Of a stretch of 64,000 nucleotides of DNA, positions 11,641 to 24,625 are shown in pieces; within the stretch, counting starts at the first letter, position 1, and every line of letters starts with the position of its first letter. Origin of the DNA: Collybiopsis luxurians FD-317 M1 (Eukaryota > Basidiomycota > Agaricomycetes > Agaricales > Omphalotaceae); NCBI GenBank assembly GCA_000827265.1, contig KN834759.1, positions 787,666-851,665 on the forward strand. The letters run 5' to 3'. The notes below the pieces were generated by a model. That model worked only from the letters and a program-made list of their open reading frames with translations. It was not told the origin of the DNA and did not search any database. The translations under genes were made by a program, and so were the position numbers.

Positions 11641-13691
11641 ATGGTACATCCTTCCATTTTACATCACACAGCATATGAGATCGGGATTCAGCAAATGGCC
11701 CTAATGGTTGGGCTGATCATTTTTGCTTGGGCTGTTACCCGGCACATGCGTCGGCCCCAGTTTCCATCGGTCGGTCGGTGCATGTTACAGCTGTTTCAAG
11801 TCTAATTGGTTCTATAAAGATTCCTGTTCCCAACCGGACTATTTCTGGGTTTTCTGCACTGAATGGTGTATTCAAAATGTCAGAATACTTGCATGAAGGG
11901 TACATGATGGTATCAATTCACATTATTCTGACATAAATGAATTTCTCTCATTGGTGTATACAGACCAACCTGTCAAATGGCCTTTTCAGACTGCCTACTT
12001 TAAATCGCTGGATTATTGTTGCAACAAGCCCGGAAACCATTGAGGACCTTTACCATGCCCCCAATGGTGAACTTTCTTCATATGCAGCATTTGATGAAGT
12101 GAGTGTAAACAAATGAAGAGTCGGCATTGTTCTTCATGGTTGCAATGTCTTGTAGCTTGTCCAGCTAAGCCATACCTTGGGTCCTTCAATTCTGGAAAAT
12201 CCCTACCACATGCCCCTTTTTTCTTCTTTATTGACCAAACGGCTTGATGAGCTCTGCCCAGCCATCTTTGAGGAGATTGAATATGCTTTCAGGTTACAAC
12301 TATCCGAGAATTTATGTAAGTGTACAGGGGACGGCATCAAAATTTCTAATTTATAATACTTTTTTCGAAGCCTCACTGAATGGCTCAAAGTTCATAGAGG
12401 ACATGGTATTGCGCATCAGCAATCGCATCTTTGTTGGAAAACCACTTTGTGCGTTTCACTCTATGACATCCAGATCATCATGACACGACTGTTTGTGCAG
12501 GTCGTGATAAGAATTTCCTAGAAATCGTGTCATTTCTGACATTTAAGATGGCGCTTTCTGGATTCATTATTGGCGGAACTCCAGTTTGGCTGAGAAGGTT
12601 TGCTTGTATCTTGTATACTGCTACGTGACTTGACACCGCTGTCATAGCTGTATGGCCTTCTTGATATCTTCAAAGCGGACCCAGAAAAGGCTTTGCAAGC
12701 TCTTAATTCCGGTCATCGCTCAAAAGCAGCAAATCGCGGCGAGTGATTATAGTTCATTACCGGTCTGATTATATCGTACTGTGAACCATAAATGTTCAAG
12801 CTGATGAAACTTTCCTTTCTTTCAGTTAGATTTCCTCGGAAACCTAGTCATAATGTCCTCAAGAAATGAAAAACAATCCGAAATGGATCTGACATTGAGG
12901 ATCCTACATGTGAATTTTGCTGGACTCCTATCCACCTCAACAGTATGAAAGTCCCTTGATAAGGAATGTTGATTTATAAACTTTATTTTCCAGGTAGCCT
13001 TGTTTGTATTGAATCACATTGCATCTCGACTGGACTGGCAGCAAGAGTTATTCCATGAAATTCAGCAAATTGTTGAGCAAGAGGGGTGGAGTTTTGCGGC
13101 ACTCTCCCGCATGGAAAAAGTCGACTCGATCGTAAAAGAAGTCATAAGATATCACCATTTTTCAAGCAGTATGTGGATTTCAATAAAATGTGGTAAGGGG
13201 ACTGATACTTCTCCAGTCACACTGGGAAGAAAAGTACAAAACAAGAATTTTAAGTTCTCAAATGGTGTTTCTGTGCCATCTGGGAGCTTATTGTACGCTG
13301 CATCCCAGGAAGTAGCCCGCCATCATTTTGGCCCGGATTTCAATCCATTCCAGTTTTGCTCATCAGAAAGAGCCCACAAGAAATCTGCAGTAGATAGCAG
13401 TACAACAACCTCACCCAAATTTCTTGCTTGGGGTCATGGACGACATGCATGGTACTTATACTAACTACACCTTGATTTATTTTCCTTGTGAAATTCAATA
13501 CTAATCTACATTTTGCTCATCACAGTCCTGGTCGTTACTTTGCTGTGTGCCAGATTAAAGCAATCATTGCAAACCTAATATATCATTATCAGGTTGCAAT
13601 CAAGGATCAAAAAATTCCAAAAAATCGCTCCATGTCTTTACTATCTGTTCCAGACAGGAATTTGGATATAACATTTCAGCGCCGAATTTAG
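11641..13691 (+). CDS. Cytochrome P450 monooxygenase
   Basis: Eleven exons give about 498 aa: 11641-11769, 11820-11909, 11964-12098, 12156-12315, 12371-12448, 12501-12597, 12648-12762, 12826-12942, 12994-13168, 13217-13451 and 13526-13691. Near residue 20 a hydrophobic segment (MALMVGLIIFAWAV) fits an ER membrane anchor. Family landmarks in order are LVQLSHTLGPSILENPYH, RISNRIFVGKPLCRD, an I-helix region with HVNFAGLLSTST, the ExxR helix (KEVIR), and the heme loop FLAWGHGRHACPGR with the cysteine ligand made by the last splice. All key residues are present, so it looks functional. The first intron is least certain: of several overlapping GTCGGT donors I chose the one that keeps frame. It probably hydroxylates a small hydrophobic substrate; the neighbouring transporter suggests a shared detoxification or metabolite role. 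The substrate cannot be predicted. Confidence 0.88.
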
Positions 13692-14655
13692 TAGTGCACA
13701 AGTCTATATGTCTAGGTGGAGCTGTGGCATCGTCGGCTGATACTGCTGGTTACTTGGCTGGCACATTGGATATAGTTCCGCTAAACAAATTCATCCGACG
13801 TTTGAAAGGAGATTGCGCGTACATAAGAATCATTGCCTAAAAGTCGTCCGACAGATAATCATAATGTCCGTATCTACTCCTGAAGGATGTTGGAGAAACA
13901 GTTGCATCGTAACACACCATCATGCAATAACTCTACGCAGCTGACGCAAAAGTGTTTAAATCATATTGTGAGACAGAGTTCAGGAATCACAGCTTCACAA
14001 AAGCGGTTCCCGCCGCGGGCTCTAGCTTGTATAGAAACATTGCTGAAAATGGCCTCGCATTCGTAAAGCTCCGCAGTGCTGATGTTTTTTGCATTTGACC
14101 TTGTGACAGGGGTTTTAATGATTCAAAAATAGACAAAGCCGTTTATTTCGATATCAGATGTATCTACTGGTGGCGTTGTCGTGGCGTTGTCGTGGCGTCG
14201 TCGAATGGTGATTCGGAACGATTTCGGAATGATTTTGTGCGCCCGGCCCTAGAGATGTATAGGCAGGCAAATCAAGTAACAGGCGTCGAAGATGTTGAAA
14301 CAACAAAGCATTCACACTGATCATTTGCCCATGCGCCAAAAGAATCTATAATCATTGATTCGATTTGATGCTAATTCATGCCATGTACATACGTAGGGGC
14401 TGGTGCATCAGGCCTAGAAATATGGACCTTTCCGATGACTTGCTCAATTAATATATCATTGAACGTGTCATCCGAGGGCATCGGAAGTGACATCTGTCAT
14501 GCTAGAACTGCTTAGGGCCACCTCGAGATAGAAAAAGGGAAAATGAATTCATTATTGAATCCGTGGCATACAGCAAGCGAAAACCGTGTCCTGCCTAGTA
14601 CTCATTAGTATTCATTTTTCCCTCATCCTTCCAGCTGACCACCATTTCAATTGTC
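13692..14655. other. Spacer between P450 and MFS genes
   Basis: No coding frame. A short tandem repeat of an 11-mer (gttgtcgtggc) about three times lies near 14167-14200. The promoter of the downstream MFS gene should be here, but no clear TATA element was recognised. Confidence 0.5.
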
Positions 14656-16894
14656 ATGTCTTTGCCAAAACCTGAGGTTCAGGATGATCTTACCCCACCC
14701 AACCCCATTGGAACCTCCGGTGGAACCAAAGGACGTTTTTTCTGGCTCATATTTGCTGCACTGTGTCTGGCACTGTTTCTTGCCGCATTGGAGCTCACTG
14801 CTGTTTCCACTGCTCTGCCTGTAATAGTTCATGATTTAAATGGATCACAGTTTTCCTGGGTCGGGACAGCTTATGCTCTTGCATCTACAGCTCTTCTTCC
14901 GATGTCAGGGGGAATTGCAGAGGTACTTGGCCGCGAAACAGGATCGTTTGTTTAGCTTCTAATAATCTTGTCTTCAGATATTTGGCAGACGCATTGCGAT
15001 TTTTCTAGCACTGATACTTTTCATGATTGGGAGCGCATTGTGTGGTTCCGCCCAAAACATGAATTGGATGATTGCCGCTCGAGGTAAGGTTTTGAGCCCC
15101 TTCTATAAGAGGTCTGAAATTTGACCATTGTGAAAGCCGTTCAAGGACTGGGTGGTGGCGGCATTTTGTCAGTTTCCAGTATTATCGTATCAGATTTGGT
15201 TCCCCTAAAGGAAAGAGGCATGTATAATGGCATAATTGGACTGTAAGCTTATGATTGCCATAAGGCTGGACAGTCAAATAACATCTTTGCGTAGGACATG
15301 GGCTTTTGCATCTGCAATAGGACCATTAGCTGGTGGGGCCTTGGCTGCAGAAGGACAGTGGCGATGGCTGTTTTGTATGAAGTGTTCTCTAATCTAAGGA
15401 ATTACTTCGACTCACTCCAGATCTTATTCAGACCTCAATCTTCCACTTGGAGGTTCCGCACTCCTTGCAGTATTTTTCTTTCTGAGACTTCCCACTCCAC
15501 CAGGAAGCGCCATTGACAAGTTGCAATACATGGACTGGATGTGAGACCTGACTATTTCAATTGTGCATATGTTGAAGAAATTGTTGATCTTTTGCTTGCT
15601 TTTCTTTAGTGGTAACTTTATTATAATTTCAAGTACAACCAGTGTTGTAATTGGTCTTACCTGGGGAGGAGTTCAATTCAGCTGGGGATCAGCTAGGGTG
15701 CTAGTCCCTCTTGTTCTTGGTTTATCTGGAATTGGTGTCTTTTTCCTATATGAATTCAGATATGCAAAACATCCTATTGTGAGCATGCTCGTTTGGACTC
15801 TCGAAGGATGACTGATTATTTCAAGGTTCCATACACCCTGCTTTCAAATCGTACAAGCTGTAGCGGGTAACGTCCATTTTTTTGCATCAAAATGAGATTT
15901 AACTGTATAGTGTCCATAGATACATTCAGGCCTTCATTAATCCAATAGCAGTATTGGGTACAGCCTGTATGTTATACAATTACATTATTAAACATTTGTG
16001 TTGATTTTCTGCAGATTACCTTCCAGTCTATTATCAAGCATGCAAAGAAGCAAGCAGTCTGAGATCAGGTGTTTTATTCCTCGGATTTGCGATGGCGATG
16101 GGTGAGTGGCAGCAAATCCTTGAGATGGAATCTATCCAAGAAATAACTGATTGGCGTCTGTAGGACCAGCGGTGATAATAGCCGGGATCACTGTTAATAT
16201 GACACAGAAATACCGACCTCAGCTATGGGTTGCATGGGCTTTCTTTATGATTGGGATCGGAGTACTCACAACCACTAAGGCGAGCAGCTCCACTGCGCTG
16301 GTTGTAGGCATTCCAGTCATCATGGGTGTTGGTGCCGGCATACTGTATGGTATGGGATTAAAATTGCCTGATTTCAAAATCTGTCCCACTAATAACTCTT
16401 TGCATAATATAGCGGTAACCTACTTTCCTGTGCTTGCCCCTCTTCCAGTCACAAGTAGTGCACATGCACTGGCATTCTTTGCATTCTGCCGAACTTTTGC
16501 AGGGGTACGCCTTCTTTCTTTTACTTCACTGAGTTTCAGACATATGTGAGATTTTGAGAATTGATGATCTTTTTCTCAGGTATGGGGAGTGGCTATAGGT
16601 GCATCTGTACTCCAGAATGAGCTTCAAAAACATTTGCCATTACCATTTCTGGAATCGTTGCCCAAGGGTAATGCTGAACTGGCCTATTCAATTATTGTCA
16701 CCATCAAGGATATACCACAACCATTGCGCTCTCAAGTTCAGGAGGTTTTTGCATCTGCAATAGCTGTAATCTGGAAGGTATTACTCGGGATTCTGGGAAT
16801 CGGAGTTCTGGCATCTACAATGATGGAAGGATTGACCCTTCAATCTCGAACAGATGAGCGATGGGCAATGACAGAAAACTCGAGTCTTGAGTGA
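14656..16894 (+). CDS. MFS transporter, drug:H+ antiporter (DHA) type
   Basis: Twelve exons join in frame to about 534 aa: 14656-14922, 14978-15083, 15137-15242, 15295-15374, 15432-15540, 15610-15778, 15826-15866, 15920-15966, 16015-16101, 16164-16349, 16413-16504 and 16580-16894. After a polar N-terminus the first membrane helix carries LAALELTAVSTALPVIVHDL, the usual TM1 motif of this group. A FGRR loop follows, then AVQGLGGGGILSVSSIIVSD and the WRWLFYLNLPLGG signature of 14-helix antiporters. YYLPVYYQA and a hydrophobic C-terminal half complete it. The common Asp of the TM1 motif is replaced by Glu-Leu here. It should sit in the plasma membrane or vacuole and export small molecules by proton exchange. 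It lies 965 bp downstream of the P450 on the same strand and may act on a related compound, which is inference. The frame is intact. Confidence 0.88.
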
Positions 16895-19462
16895 ACTACT
16901 GAAAGGTTGTAATGTTCAAGACCATTATGGGTATTTGTAGGAAGAGTTGTATTACCTATGACAGAAGTTACCAGTCTGCCACTCATGGCACTTCTAATTG
17001 CACAAAAATAAAATGTAGATAATTTCAGTCATCATGCAATTTTGGTAATAATTGTATCAGAAAATGTTTTAAAATGAGGCTATTGAAATTACAAGAAAAG
17101 AATTATGATTATGCCTAGAATATTCTTTTTTGCAGATGGAGGCCAAAGGAATTTAGAAATTTAACCTCTGATATAGTATTAGTAGCTTGGTTGCTCAACT
17201 GCACTCGCTAAGTTGCCATTGTAAAGCAGAAATTACTATATAAGCTCAACACCTGGCAATGTGAGCTTGAGTCACAGTGTGAAATTTTCAGCAAATTTCA
17301 GTCCTGATAAGGTTAAAATTGCTCTTATTGATCTGTTCATTAACTACTGAGTTGCAGCATACAAAAGTAATCATAAATGCATACTCAGTAGGCATAATCA
17401 ACCTGCATTTAGATCTCAATAATTTGAGTCAAAGATAGTTAAGTAAATGTAGTAAGCAGGAAAAACATATCTAGTTCAGGCTAACCAGAGACATGTTCCA
17501 AGCTGACAATGTCAGGTTCAGGCATGTTTGATAAAACTTGGGTTTAGTTAGGCAGGTGCATTAGGGGCAGTATTGTAAAGACACAAGGCACTAACTAGGA
17601 CTGCAAGTTTATGAAGCTTCAAAGAGGAGTATGGTGGAAGCATCAGTGCTTCAATAACTTGGCAGTGGTGAAAATGCATGCTTAAACTATTAGTGGGTCT
17701 AGCTAGCAAGGACTATAACTTGTTAATAGAAAATGGTAGCTCAAACTACTAGCTTCTCAGTGAGTCTAGCTAGCTTAAGACAATAGCTTGACTTGTGGAA
17801 ATGTGAGCCTAAAATACTAGCCACTACTTGGACTAGCTAGCTTAAACTATAGAAACTTGACTTGGGAACTTAGATCTAACAGCTTAACCAACTGACTGCA
17901 CTGTTTCCCAAATAAGATCTGCCTCCTTATATACTACAAATATTTTAATTCTACCTAATTAAGAAAATATCTAAATGACTTCTTTATAATTTCCATTGAC
18001 ATGTCCTAACTCTTCTTGAATCCATTCAGCTCCTTTTTACTTGATGAAATCCTATAGACTCAATCTTGCTTTATTTGATTCTCTAAGGTCAAGTTCTGAG
18101 TCATAAAAAAAATCATGAGCACTGCCCCTAGTCCTTAGTAGGCAGTCACATGCTCCAACAGTCTCTATACTTACCATTGAAATATTCATTTATTTTCTAA
18201 AAACTTAGATCCCTCCTGACATCATCAAAGGATTAATGGACAACAAATAAATTCTGAATTGAACTAGTAGAAGACAAATTGGACCAAGAATGTATGGTTT
18301 CAACTTGTCTAAACCTACATCAGTGCATGATCCCATTGATCAAATAGCCTGTATCAAACTATTTCAGTACTTTTAAAGACTCGAAATTCTAGCTTGCATT
18401 GCAGGAGTAATTGATTTGCTTAAAACACAGCTGAAGCAAAAGCAATGTAAAAGCTGCTGTAGTAATGAATTGGATGATCCCTGTTATTCAATTGACCCTT
18501 TTTAGTTGTGTGTACCATCCGAGTTGGACTATACTGGAACAGTTAAAGGAACTATAACCTCGTATAGTCCATAGAAGCTGCATAAAATTATGTTCAATGG
18601 AACATTGGTAGGACACTGTACATTTTTCCCTTTGCATAATATGTATCACCTTGCTTGCAAGGTCTATTCTACTTTACCACTTTGTTCAATTTGACACAGC
18701 TTGTGACTTATGACCTGATTGACAAAATTGTGGTTTTGACATTGTTCATTGAGACCTATGCCATTAATGAAATTTTGACACCTCATTAGGCAACACTCAT
18801 ACAAAACTGAGGACTTAAGTGAGATCTGCTGCAGCTAGTAGACTGCACAGTAGAATCTGTGCTGGTAAAATGTGCTGGAAATTTTTTCAAAATTTAAGTC
18901 CAAAAATCTATTTGACCAATGTCAGAGTGACCTGTGACAGGCCAATGTTTTTTGACATTTTTGGGCCCTGTGATATGTGACTGTGAAATTTCACATCCTG
19001 CCAAAAAAGTAAAATGAAGAGTAGTTATCACTATTGTCCACTAATTACACTACAATCACAAAGAATTAGTTGTTATTTCTTTAATTATTTAACACTGGGT
19101 AGCAAGATAAAGATTCCAGTTGACTCTTTATTATACCCGAACTCTACAGTCACATCCCAACTTGAATTTATTGAAATTATCTCCTGGAAATAGTCAAAAT
19201 ACAAGGAACAATGGCTAATCCTAAAAAATGACACTTACTATCACATGGAGTGGGCGCTTACAAGCCCTAGCCCCAGGCCCATGGCTTCAGAATCTCTGAG
19301 CAGGGTCCCACCGGGAGGACAGACAACTGGGGCCCGGTTGGGCTCAGCTTTGGGGACTGAATGGCTCTGCGCTGGAGCTGGCACATCTCTACATTCACTC
19401 AAGATTTTATTGGATTTATATTGAAACATGCACCAATATATCATGGGAAGCCAATTATTTTT
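16895..19462. other. AT-rich intergenic stretch with ctagctagc repeats
   Basis: No gene. Between about 17695 and 17890 the phrase (t)ctagctagcttaaa(c/g)a recurs about three times with spacings near 65-80 bp, a degenerate short tandem repeat. A GC-rich island at 19260-19390 has no supported frame. Confidence 0.5.
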
Positions 19463-19893
19463 TAGGGTAAGCTGTCTTTACCAATGGAAAGAGCAATATC
19501 AAAAATAGGGGGTATAACTCTCTCCTTGTAAGTTAAAATTTTTTCAAGACTATGCTTAGCCACTCAAAAATAGCAAAATAGGTAAAATGAGCTAAAACTT
19601 GTACACTTAAATTACATGCTTAAAGATTTTTTTTGTCTCTGAGTAAAAGCTAAACCCCCTACTAGGTTTTTGATATTGGTTTTTCAAATGGTAAGGACAG
19701 CTTACCCTGAAAAAAATTATTTGAGGCCACAGGTTTTGGCAATTTTGAAAGATCCTTATATAGTCACTATTTCTCACACAATAAATCCATAACCTAAACC
19801 ACGAAATCACAATTGCTCTATTGATAATCTCCGCAACTTGGATCTAGCCAATATCTGTCCTCAGTCTCAAGATATACTCAAAGAACAACAGGA
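19463..19893. repeat. Truncated copy of the palindromic element at 1096-1895
   Basis: The segment follows 1295-1750 closely: agg-gtaag(t/c)tg, ggaaagagcaatatcaa, a ggggg(t)ta run, gtaaaagctaaaccccc, aatggtaa(g)gacagct, ttttggcaatt and caagatat. The left arm is missing, so the palindrome cannot form here. Confidence 0.7.
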
Positions 19894-20159
19894 CCGTCAC
19901 TTTCTGTATGCCTGAGTATTGTTAATACCAATCCGAGGAATACAACATAGAACACTATGGAAAGGTCGCAGTATAACATCGGGCACCTGTCAAAAATAGG
20001 GAAACCACTTCACATGACCATATTGAATGACTTCAAAGGGACAAGCAAAAGCATTCATTAAACCATACACTCTGTCATATATTTGTGGTCTTTGGCAGAA
20101 TTGCTAAAGCAAATAATGATGTAATGGAACAATCGAGAACCTGTCGGTATAAGTCAAAT

Positions 20160-21860
20160 ATCGAGCCCAACAGGCTTTTTTCCATCTTTAAATGATTCCT
20201 ACTAGAAGTCAATGTCAGGTATCTAAGTATGGATTGAGCAGACATACTGTAACATTGTACATGGGAATAGTTTCCTGTTGAACACCATGCTCCACATCAA
20301 CGTTAACGGTGATATTACGAACACCGGATTTGATCCCAGATGATGTGAGCTTCTGTTCAAAGGGCCCGTGTGACTGGGTACTGGTGGACTCTTCCGTGTG
20401 ATACAGATAAGAGATGGTGGAATTTGATACTATAGTGTGGCGGTTATTGAGAAGCGCAAGAAGGCTGTTGGAATACACTGAGGATAGAACAGAAATGTTA
20501 GCCATTAGTAACTTTTGCCCAAAGGGACTGGAGAGACTTGCATTTGCTAAGAACCAAAGCTGGGCACATATGAAAGTTGTTGTGCTGGTAGACCAGAAAC
20601 ATGACACTGTCAATAGTTGCAACAGTTGCTATTCAATCCATAACATTAATTAACAATGTGGGGAGATACAAGTTGGAACACAAATGAAATGTACCAGTTA
20701 TCATCCCACTGGCAACCGTGAGGCGAATAATCCGACTAAGAAGATCTTCCGTTGCCCGGAACGAGGTATGTGCTCGAGCACGATAGAGCTAAAGAAGACT
20801 GGTCAATTGAATATGTAATCATAGGTTCAGGTACATACCCAAAACAGCATGCAGCTGCATATAAGAATATCAGCTGTAGCACTTCCTGCCAGCCAGATCT
20901 ATAACAAATACGTTGATAATTCAATGGTGCTGTGGAAACCGAGCTTACAGTGGTTGGCTTGTAGGTGTTGGCCTGCAAATCTGCATCATCGGAGCCGGAC
21001 AGTACTTTGGCAAATATTCCAGCCACAATGCCGGAGATTCCAGAGGTAAGTGAAATCTATTGGACAGCAGATGAGTTGAAGTGATCAAGTGGATGAAACT
21101 TGCAGAACTATACCAAACCGATGCAGACAGAAAGAATTTTGGATTTGCTCAGGACATAGATTCTCCATGTAAAGAACAGCTGGACAGAAATGCTGACTGA
21201 ATTTAAATGTTAGATATGACAAGTGATAGTTCATCGGATGTTACACACTGGTTCCACTCATGACAGGGGTGTTAAACCAGATTGTCGCAAGGTCTGTTAG
21301 TTTTTCCAGATCTCCCCAACCACCCCCAAGAAGATAGAAGGCATCATGAAAGCACAGGGCGGTTTGGACGGTTTCCCAGACAAATAGCCCATATACAAAT
21401 GCCTTCATCGCCGTAGTATCCTTGGGAAAATGAAGGTGATAATAGTCTATCACAGCATTAATGCTTGCCCGTAGGAAGTTTTGAGTAAAGCTTACAAGTC
21501 TGCGCACTGAGTACACCATATAATGTCGCATTAAAAAGAAATCCAAGGAGCTACGGGTGTAAGGTTAAGATCTCGGACAACGGCTGAGAATATTTTTAAG
21601 TTTACCTGAGGTCCAGTCCTAAGAATAATGATCAATAACATAAGCAGTTAATCCTTTAAGAAACAAAAATAAAATACCTACAGCTGTGATACGTTTGGCG
21701 GCACTCCTGGCGCGTAGGGCATCTCTCGAGGGTTCAGGTTGCAAGCGACTGGGATGAGAGATTGGTTGAACTAACGACGAGCCCCTTTTAAACTAAAGCA
21801 CAGCCAATATAAGTATTTGGAATCCGTTGCAAAGCAGTATCAGGCCCTGAATCCGGAACA
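20160..21860 (-). repeat. Inverted segmental duplication, arm 2
   Basis: Reverse-complement counterpart of 7130-8830. Exon lengths match copy 1 exactly in nine of ten exons; only the last differs. Intron sequences have diverged further than exons, which suggests selection on both copies. Confidence 0.9.
20215..21722 (-). CDS. DUF6534-domain multi-pass membrane protein, copy 2
   Basis: Ten exons on the minus strand, 21722-21682, 21618-21606, 21550-21496, 21446-21249, 21196-21114, 21056-20949, 20898-20839, 20788-20695, 20628-20542 and 20477-20215, give about 333 aa. Every splice site of copy 1 is preserved, including the 13-nt exon and the GC-AG intron. The protein starts MPYAPGVPPNVSQ and has the same blocks; VQLFFTWRIYVLSKSK here is nearer to the usual family form than in copy 1, which has TRR and LTKSR. 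The C-terminal end differs by frame after MYNVTV, so it is four residues shorter. No stop or frameshift interrupts it. A multi-pass membrane location is expected; the role is unknown. Both copies point outward from the P450/MFS block with their 3' ends inward. Confidence 0.85.
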
Positions 21861-24464
21861 TTCTTTAATAGCGGAAACATCACTGTTAGAGATGGCCAGA
21901 TGAAGATGAATATATCCGAACATATTTGCGTTCAGTAAATGAATGCGAAGGTTGTGTGATCCGGAAATGTCCATTTGTGAGCCAATACATTTGGATGCGA
22001 ATGCCCCAGATTGAGATATGATATTTCCATGCCTTGGGAATTTAATAAATAATAATACACAAATATATTGAATGTTGTTTTAAGAGGCCTATTATGTACG
22101 ACATATGAACTCAAACTTGATGGTATGCGTCCGCGTAGCACTCAAATTGTCAACAATGTTGAATGATCCGCTTATATATCGGCACATTCAACAGCTCTAT
22201 TCGCGTCGCAAAGGCCAAATGTACTCAAATGTTCACTCAAGCCCATATTTAAGCTATGCTGCAGGCTGCATTATTACCAGATGCACAACTTCCCGTCGAT
22301 CGACAACCGCAAAATCATTGTCCATCAGTCCGTGATTCAGGATGCAGTATTCTCGTCAATAGTTCGGATCTTTCAACTATGCATTAGCGAGACCTCATTT
22401 CCAACTTTTGCAGACTTCCGGAGCACCCCGCGCGCGCCAACGGCTGCGAATCTCCACAGATCTTGACGAAAAAATGAGTATAGCTTACATAGAAAACAAA
22501 GGCCAGTAAGTTGTTAAACTCAAGAAACCCTCATTATGGCGTACACTAACGTGTTCCCAATAAGCTTTTCGTAAATTCAAGAAATTACCAGTCAACATCC
22601 GCAAAATCATTACTGATCAGTCTTCGAGTCAGGGTGCAATGTTCTCGGTCACTGTGAGACATTGCTACTATTGTTAGTAAAACTTTCCTTCAAACTTGAT
22701 GATAGTGGCGACATCCCTGATATACTGCACCCTACTTCATTTCCAGGATGAACACTTAGCAGGCAGCCGACAACCACAAAACCATTGCTGATTCAGGGTG
22801 CAATACTCTCGAGACTAGTGCGGAGTTTCTAATTATGCATCAACAAACCTGATTGGTCATCACAGAAAGTGACAAAAATAGGAATGTAAAGGTAAGGAAT
22901 ATATTGTCATATATAGGAACTCTGACGAATACCTAGGAATACCTGGCAATATCTGAGTTTACCTGTCCGGCATTCCTCTACCTTCAACCACCTATTATCG
23001 TCACTTTTCGTAATGCCTTTTTAACTTTGTAGCCTCCAAGAGAATCTAGATCTCCCGACGCCGTCCATCACTTTCAAGATCTCTACGGACCTGCGGGGCG
23101 TCGGGAAAAAGATAAGTGTATTTAATCTAGCAGTGCTAACCCCTTGCAGTGTGCCCTGCCGCCCTGCAAATGGAGGTTGCTAATCTTGGGATAAAAAAGA
23201 AATCCGGAATAGTCGTTGAGATCCAAAATCTCCCATCGGAAGTAATAGACTACCTATATATAGTAATATCTTTCTATCTCTATATAGGCCATAGCTTCGC
23301 ACTGCCCTTGAGATTCAGGTTCAAATTCAGGCCGACATTTTCATCTCGAAACAGAACATGTCAAAATTTGCCACAACACTTGTCAGGTCAATCACACTAG
23401 GGCACCGAAACCGATCAACAGGGTAAGTTACTGTCATTAGTCAATATGACCTTCCGTTACGAATTACACACTCGCTAATTGCCGACCACAAAACCATGCG
23501 CGATCTGTCTTCGATTAAAGATACGTCGCAACATTTATGATCAAGTTACAGAGAGCACTCCCAGGAATATCATCACACCTTGATTTAGGGTGAAACATTG
23601 TGGAAACATGTATGGAGCTCCAGACTGCACCCAACATTATGATTAAACGTTTGTTGAGGTTTTTCATCGGCCGTATTAAGTACATTTGACTGTGTCCAAC
23701 ATGCCTAACAACCAAGGATCATGGATCATTTTAGATAGCAATTACCATCGAGCCCCTGTGGGGCTCAAAAATAGTACCCGAACTGTACCCCAGCGGCTGG
23801 ACATATCCCGCAAAGGTCCGTCAATTCCCGGGGTGCTTTGTATTTTAGGGCAAACAGAAAGTTTTTCCAAAAAATGGTACCAGGTTTTGAGTATTTTTAA
23901 TATTCATGTACTCCTGTTACACGTTAAACATTGCTGTAGGCGCTTACAACAAGTCCACTATTTGTAAGTCTTGATCCTAGCTTTGATACACTCGAACCTG
24001 GCTCGACAACGAGGTCCAGAGTTAAGTCAGACTCTGAAGGAGAGTAAGTGCAGCCTTCAAATAATGTTTTACAAGCCCCGATTTAGGCAGCTAGGCTGGG
24101 CTGCATATGATAACTAGAGCAAAAAGTGGGAGGAGTTAGATACAGTAATATGGTTGCTTTATTACTGTGTGCAATTTACATATACAACCCCTATCACTAA
24201 CTTTCACCCCTTGAGACAATTATACCTGCTCATAAAAGCAAGTATGGGCAGGTATGAGCCACCGGTCCGAATGTCTGAGGGTCCGAGCAATTTTGATGAG
24301 TGTCCGAGTAGCTTCAACGAGTGTCTGAGCTCATCATTACAACTCAAAAGTACATTAGCACAATATTTTAGCCAGTTTCTTCTATATGCACTGGGTTATG
24401 CAAGATCCCTAAAATTTTGAGTATTTCACTCATTGATTGTTGAGCCTTAATAAATGTCTGTGTT
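21860..24464. other. Gene-free interval with degenerate dispersed repeats
   Basis: No supported gene. A block of the form gacaacc(g/a)caaaa(t)cattg followed by gattcagg(g/a)tgca and a tctcg word recurs near 22300-22355, 22605-22650, 22770-22815 and, weakly, 23485-23520. A transition-rich divergence suggests old copies of one repeat. Ordinary-looking short frames in 22.1-24.4 kb have no domains. Confidence 0.5.
23054..23105. repeat. Hairpin-forming inverted repeat
   Basis: cccgacgcc at 23054-23062 pairs with ggcgtcggg at 23097-23105, and an inner gtcc/ggac pair extends the stem with a small bulge. The loop is about 20 nt. The role is unknown. A related word, cccgacgcc, also lies at about 6837. 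Confidence 0.45.
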
Positions 24465-24625
24465 TATTAGCTTTGTGGACCTAAATGCAATGCGGTTCTA
24501 TCTGGCTGGAGCTTGGAGAATTGTGCTCGTACTTGCTCGGATGCTCGGACTGGGTGCTTGTTAGATTCTCCACCCCGCTAGAATGATGAATCAGCTGCAT
24601 TGTATTTAGGTCCACAAAGCTAATA
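24465..24625. mobile_element. Short MITE with TA-type target
   Basis: A 161-bp segment whose ends are inverted copies: attagctttgtggaccta with a following aaatgcaatgc on the left, and the complement on the right. Flanking sequence begins with TTA/TAA, fitting insertion at TA. The centre is non-coding. Probably a non-autonomous Tc1/mariner-type element. Confidence 0.7.
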
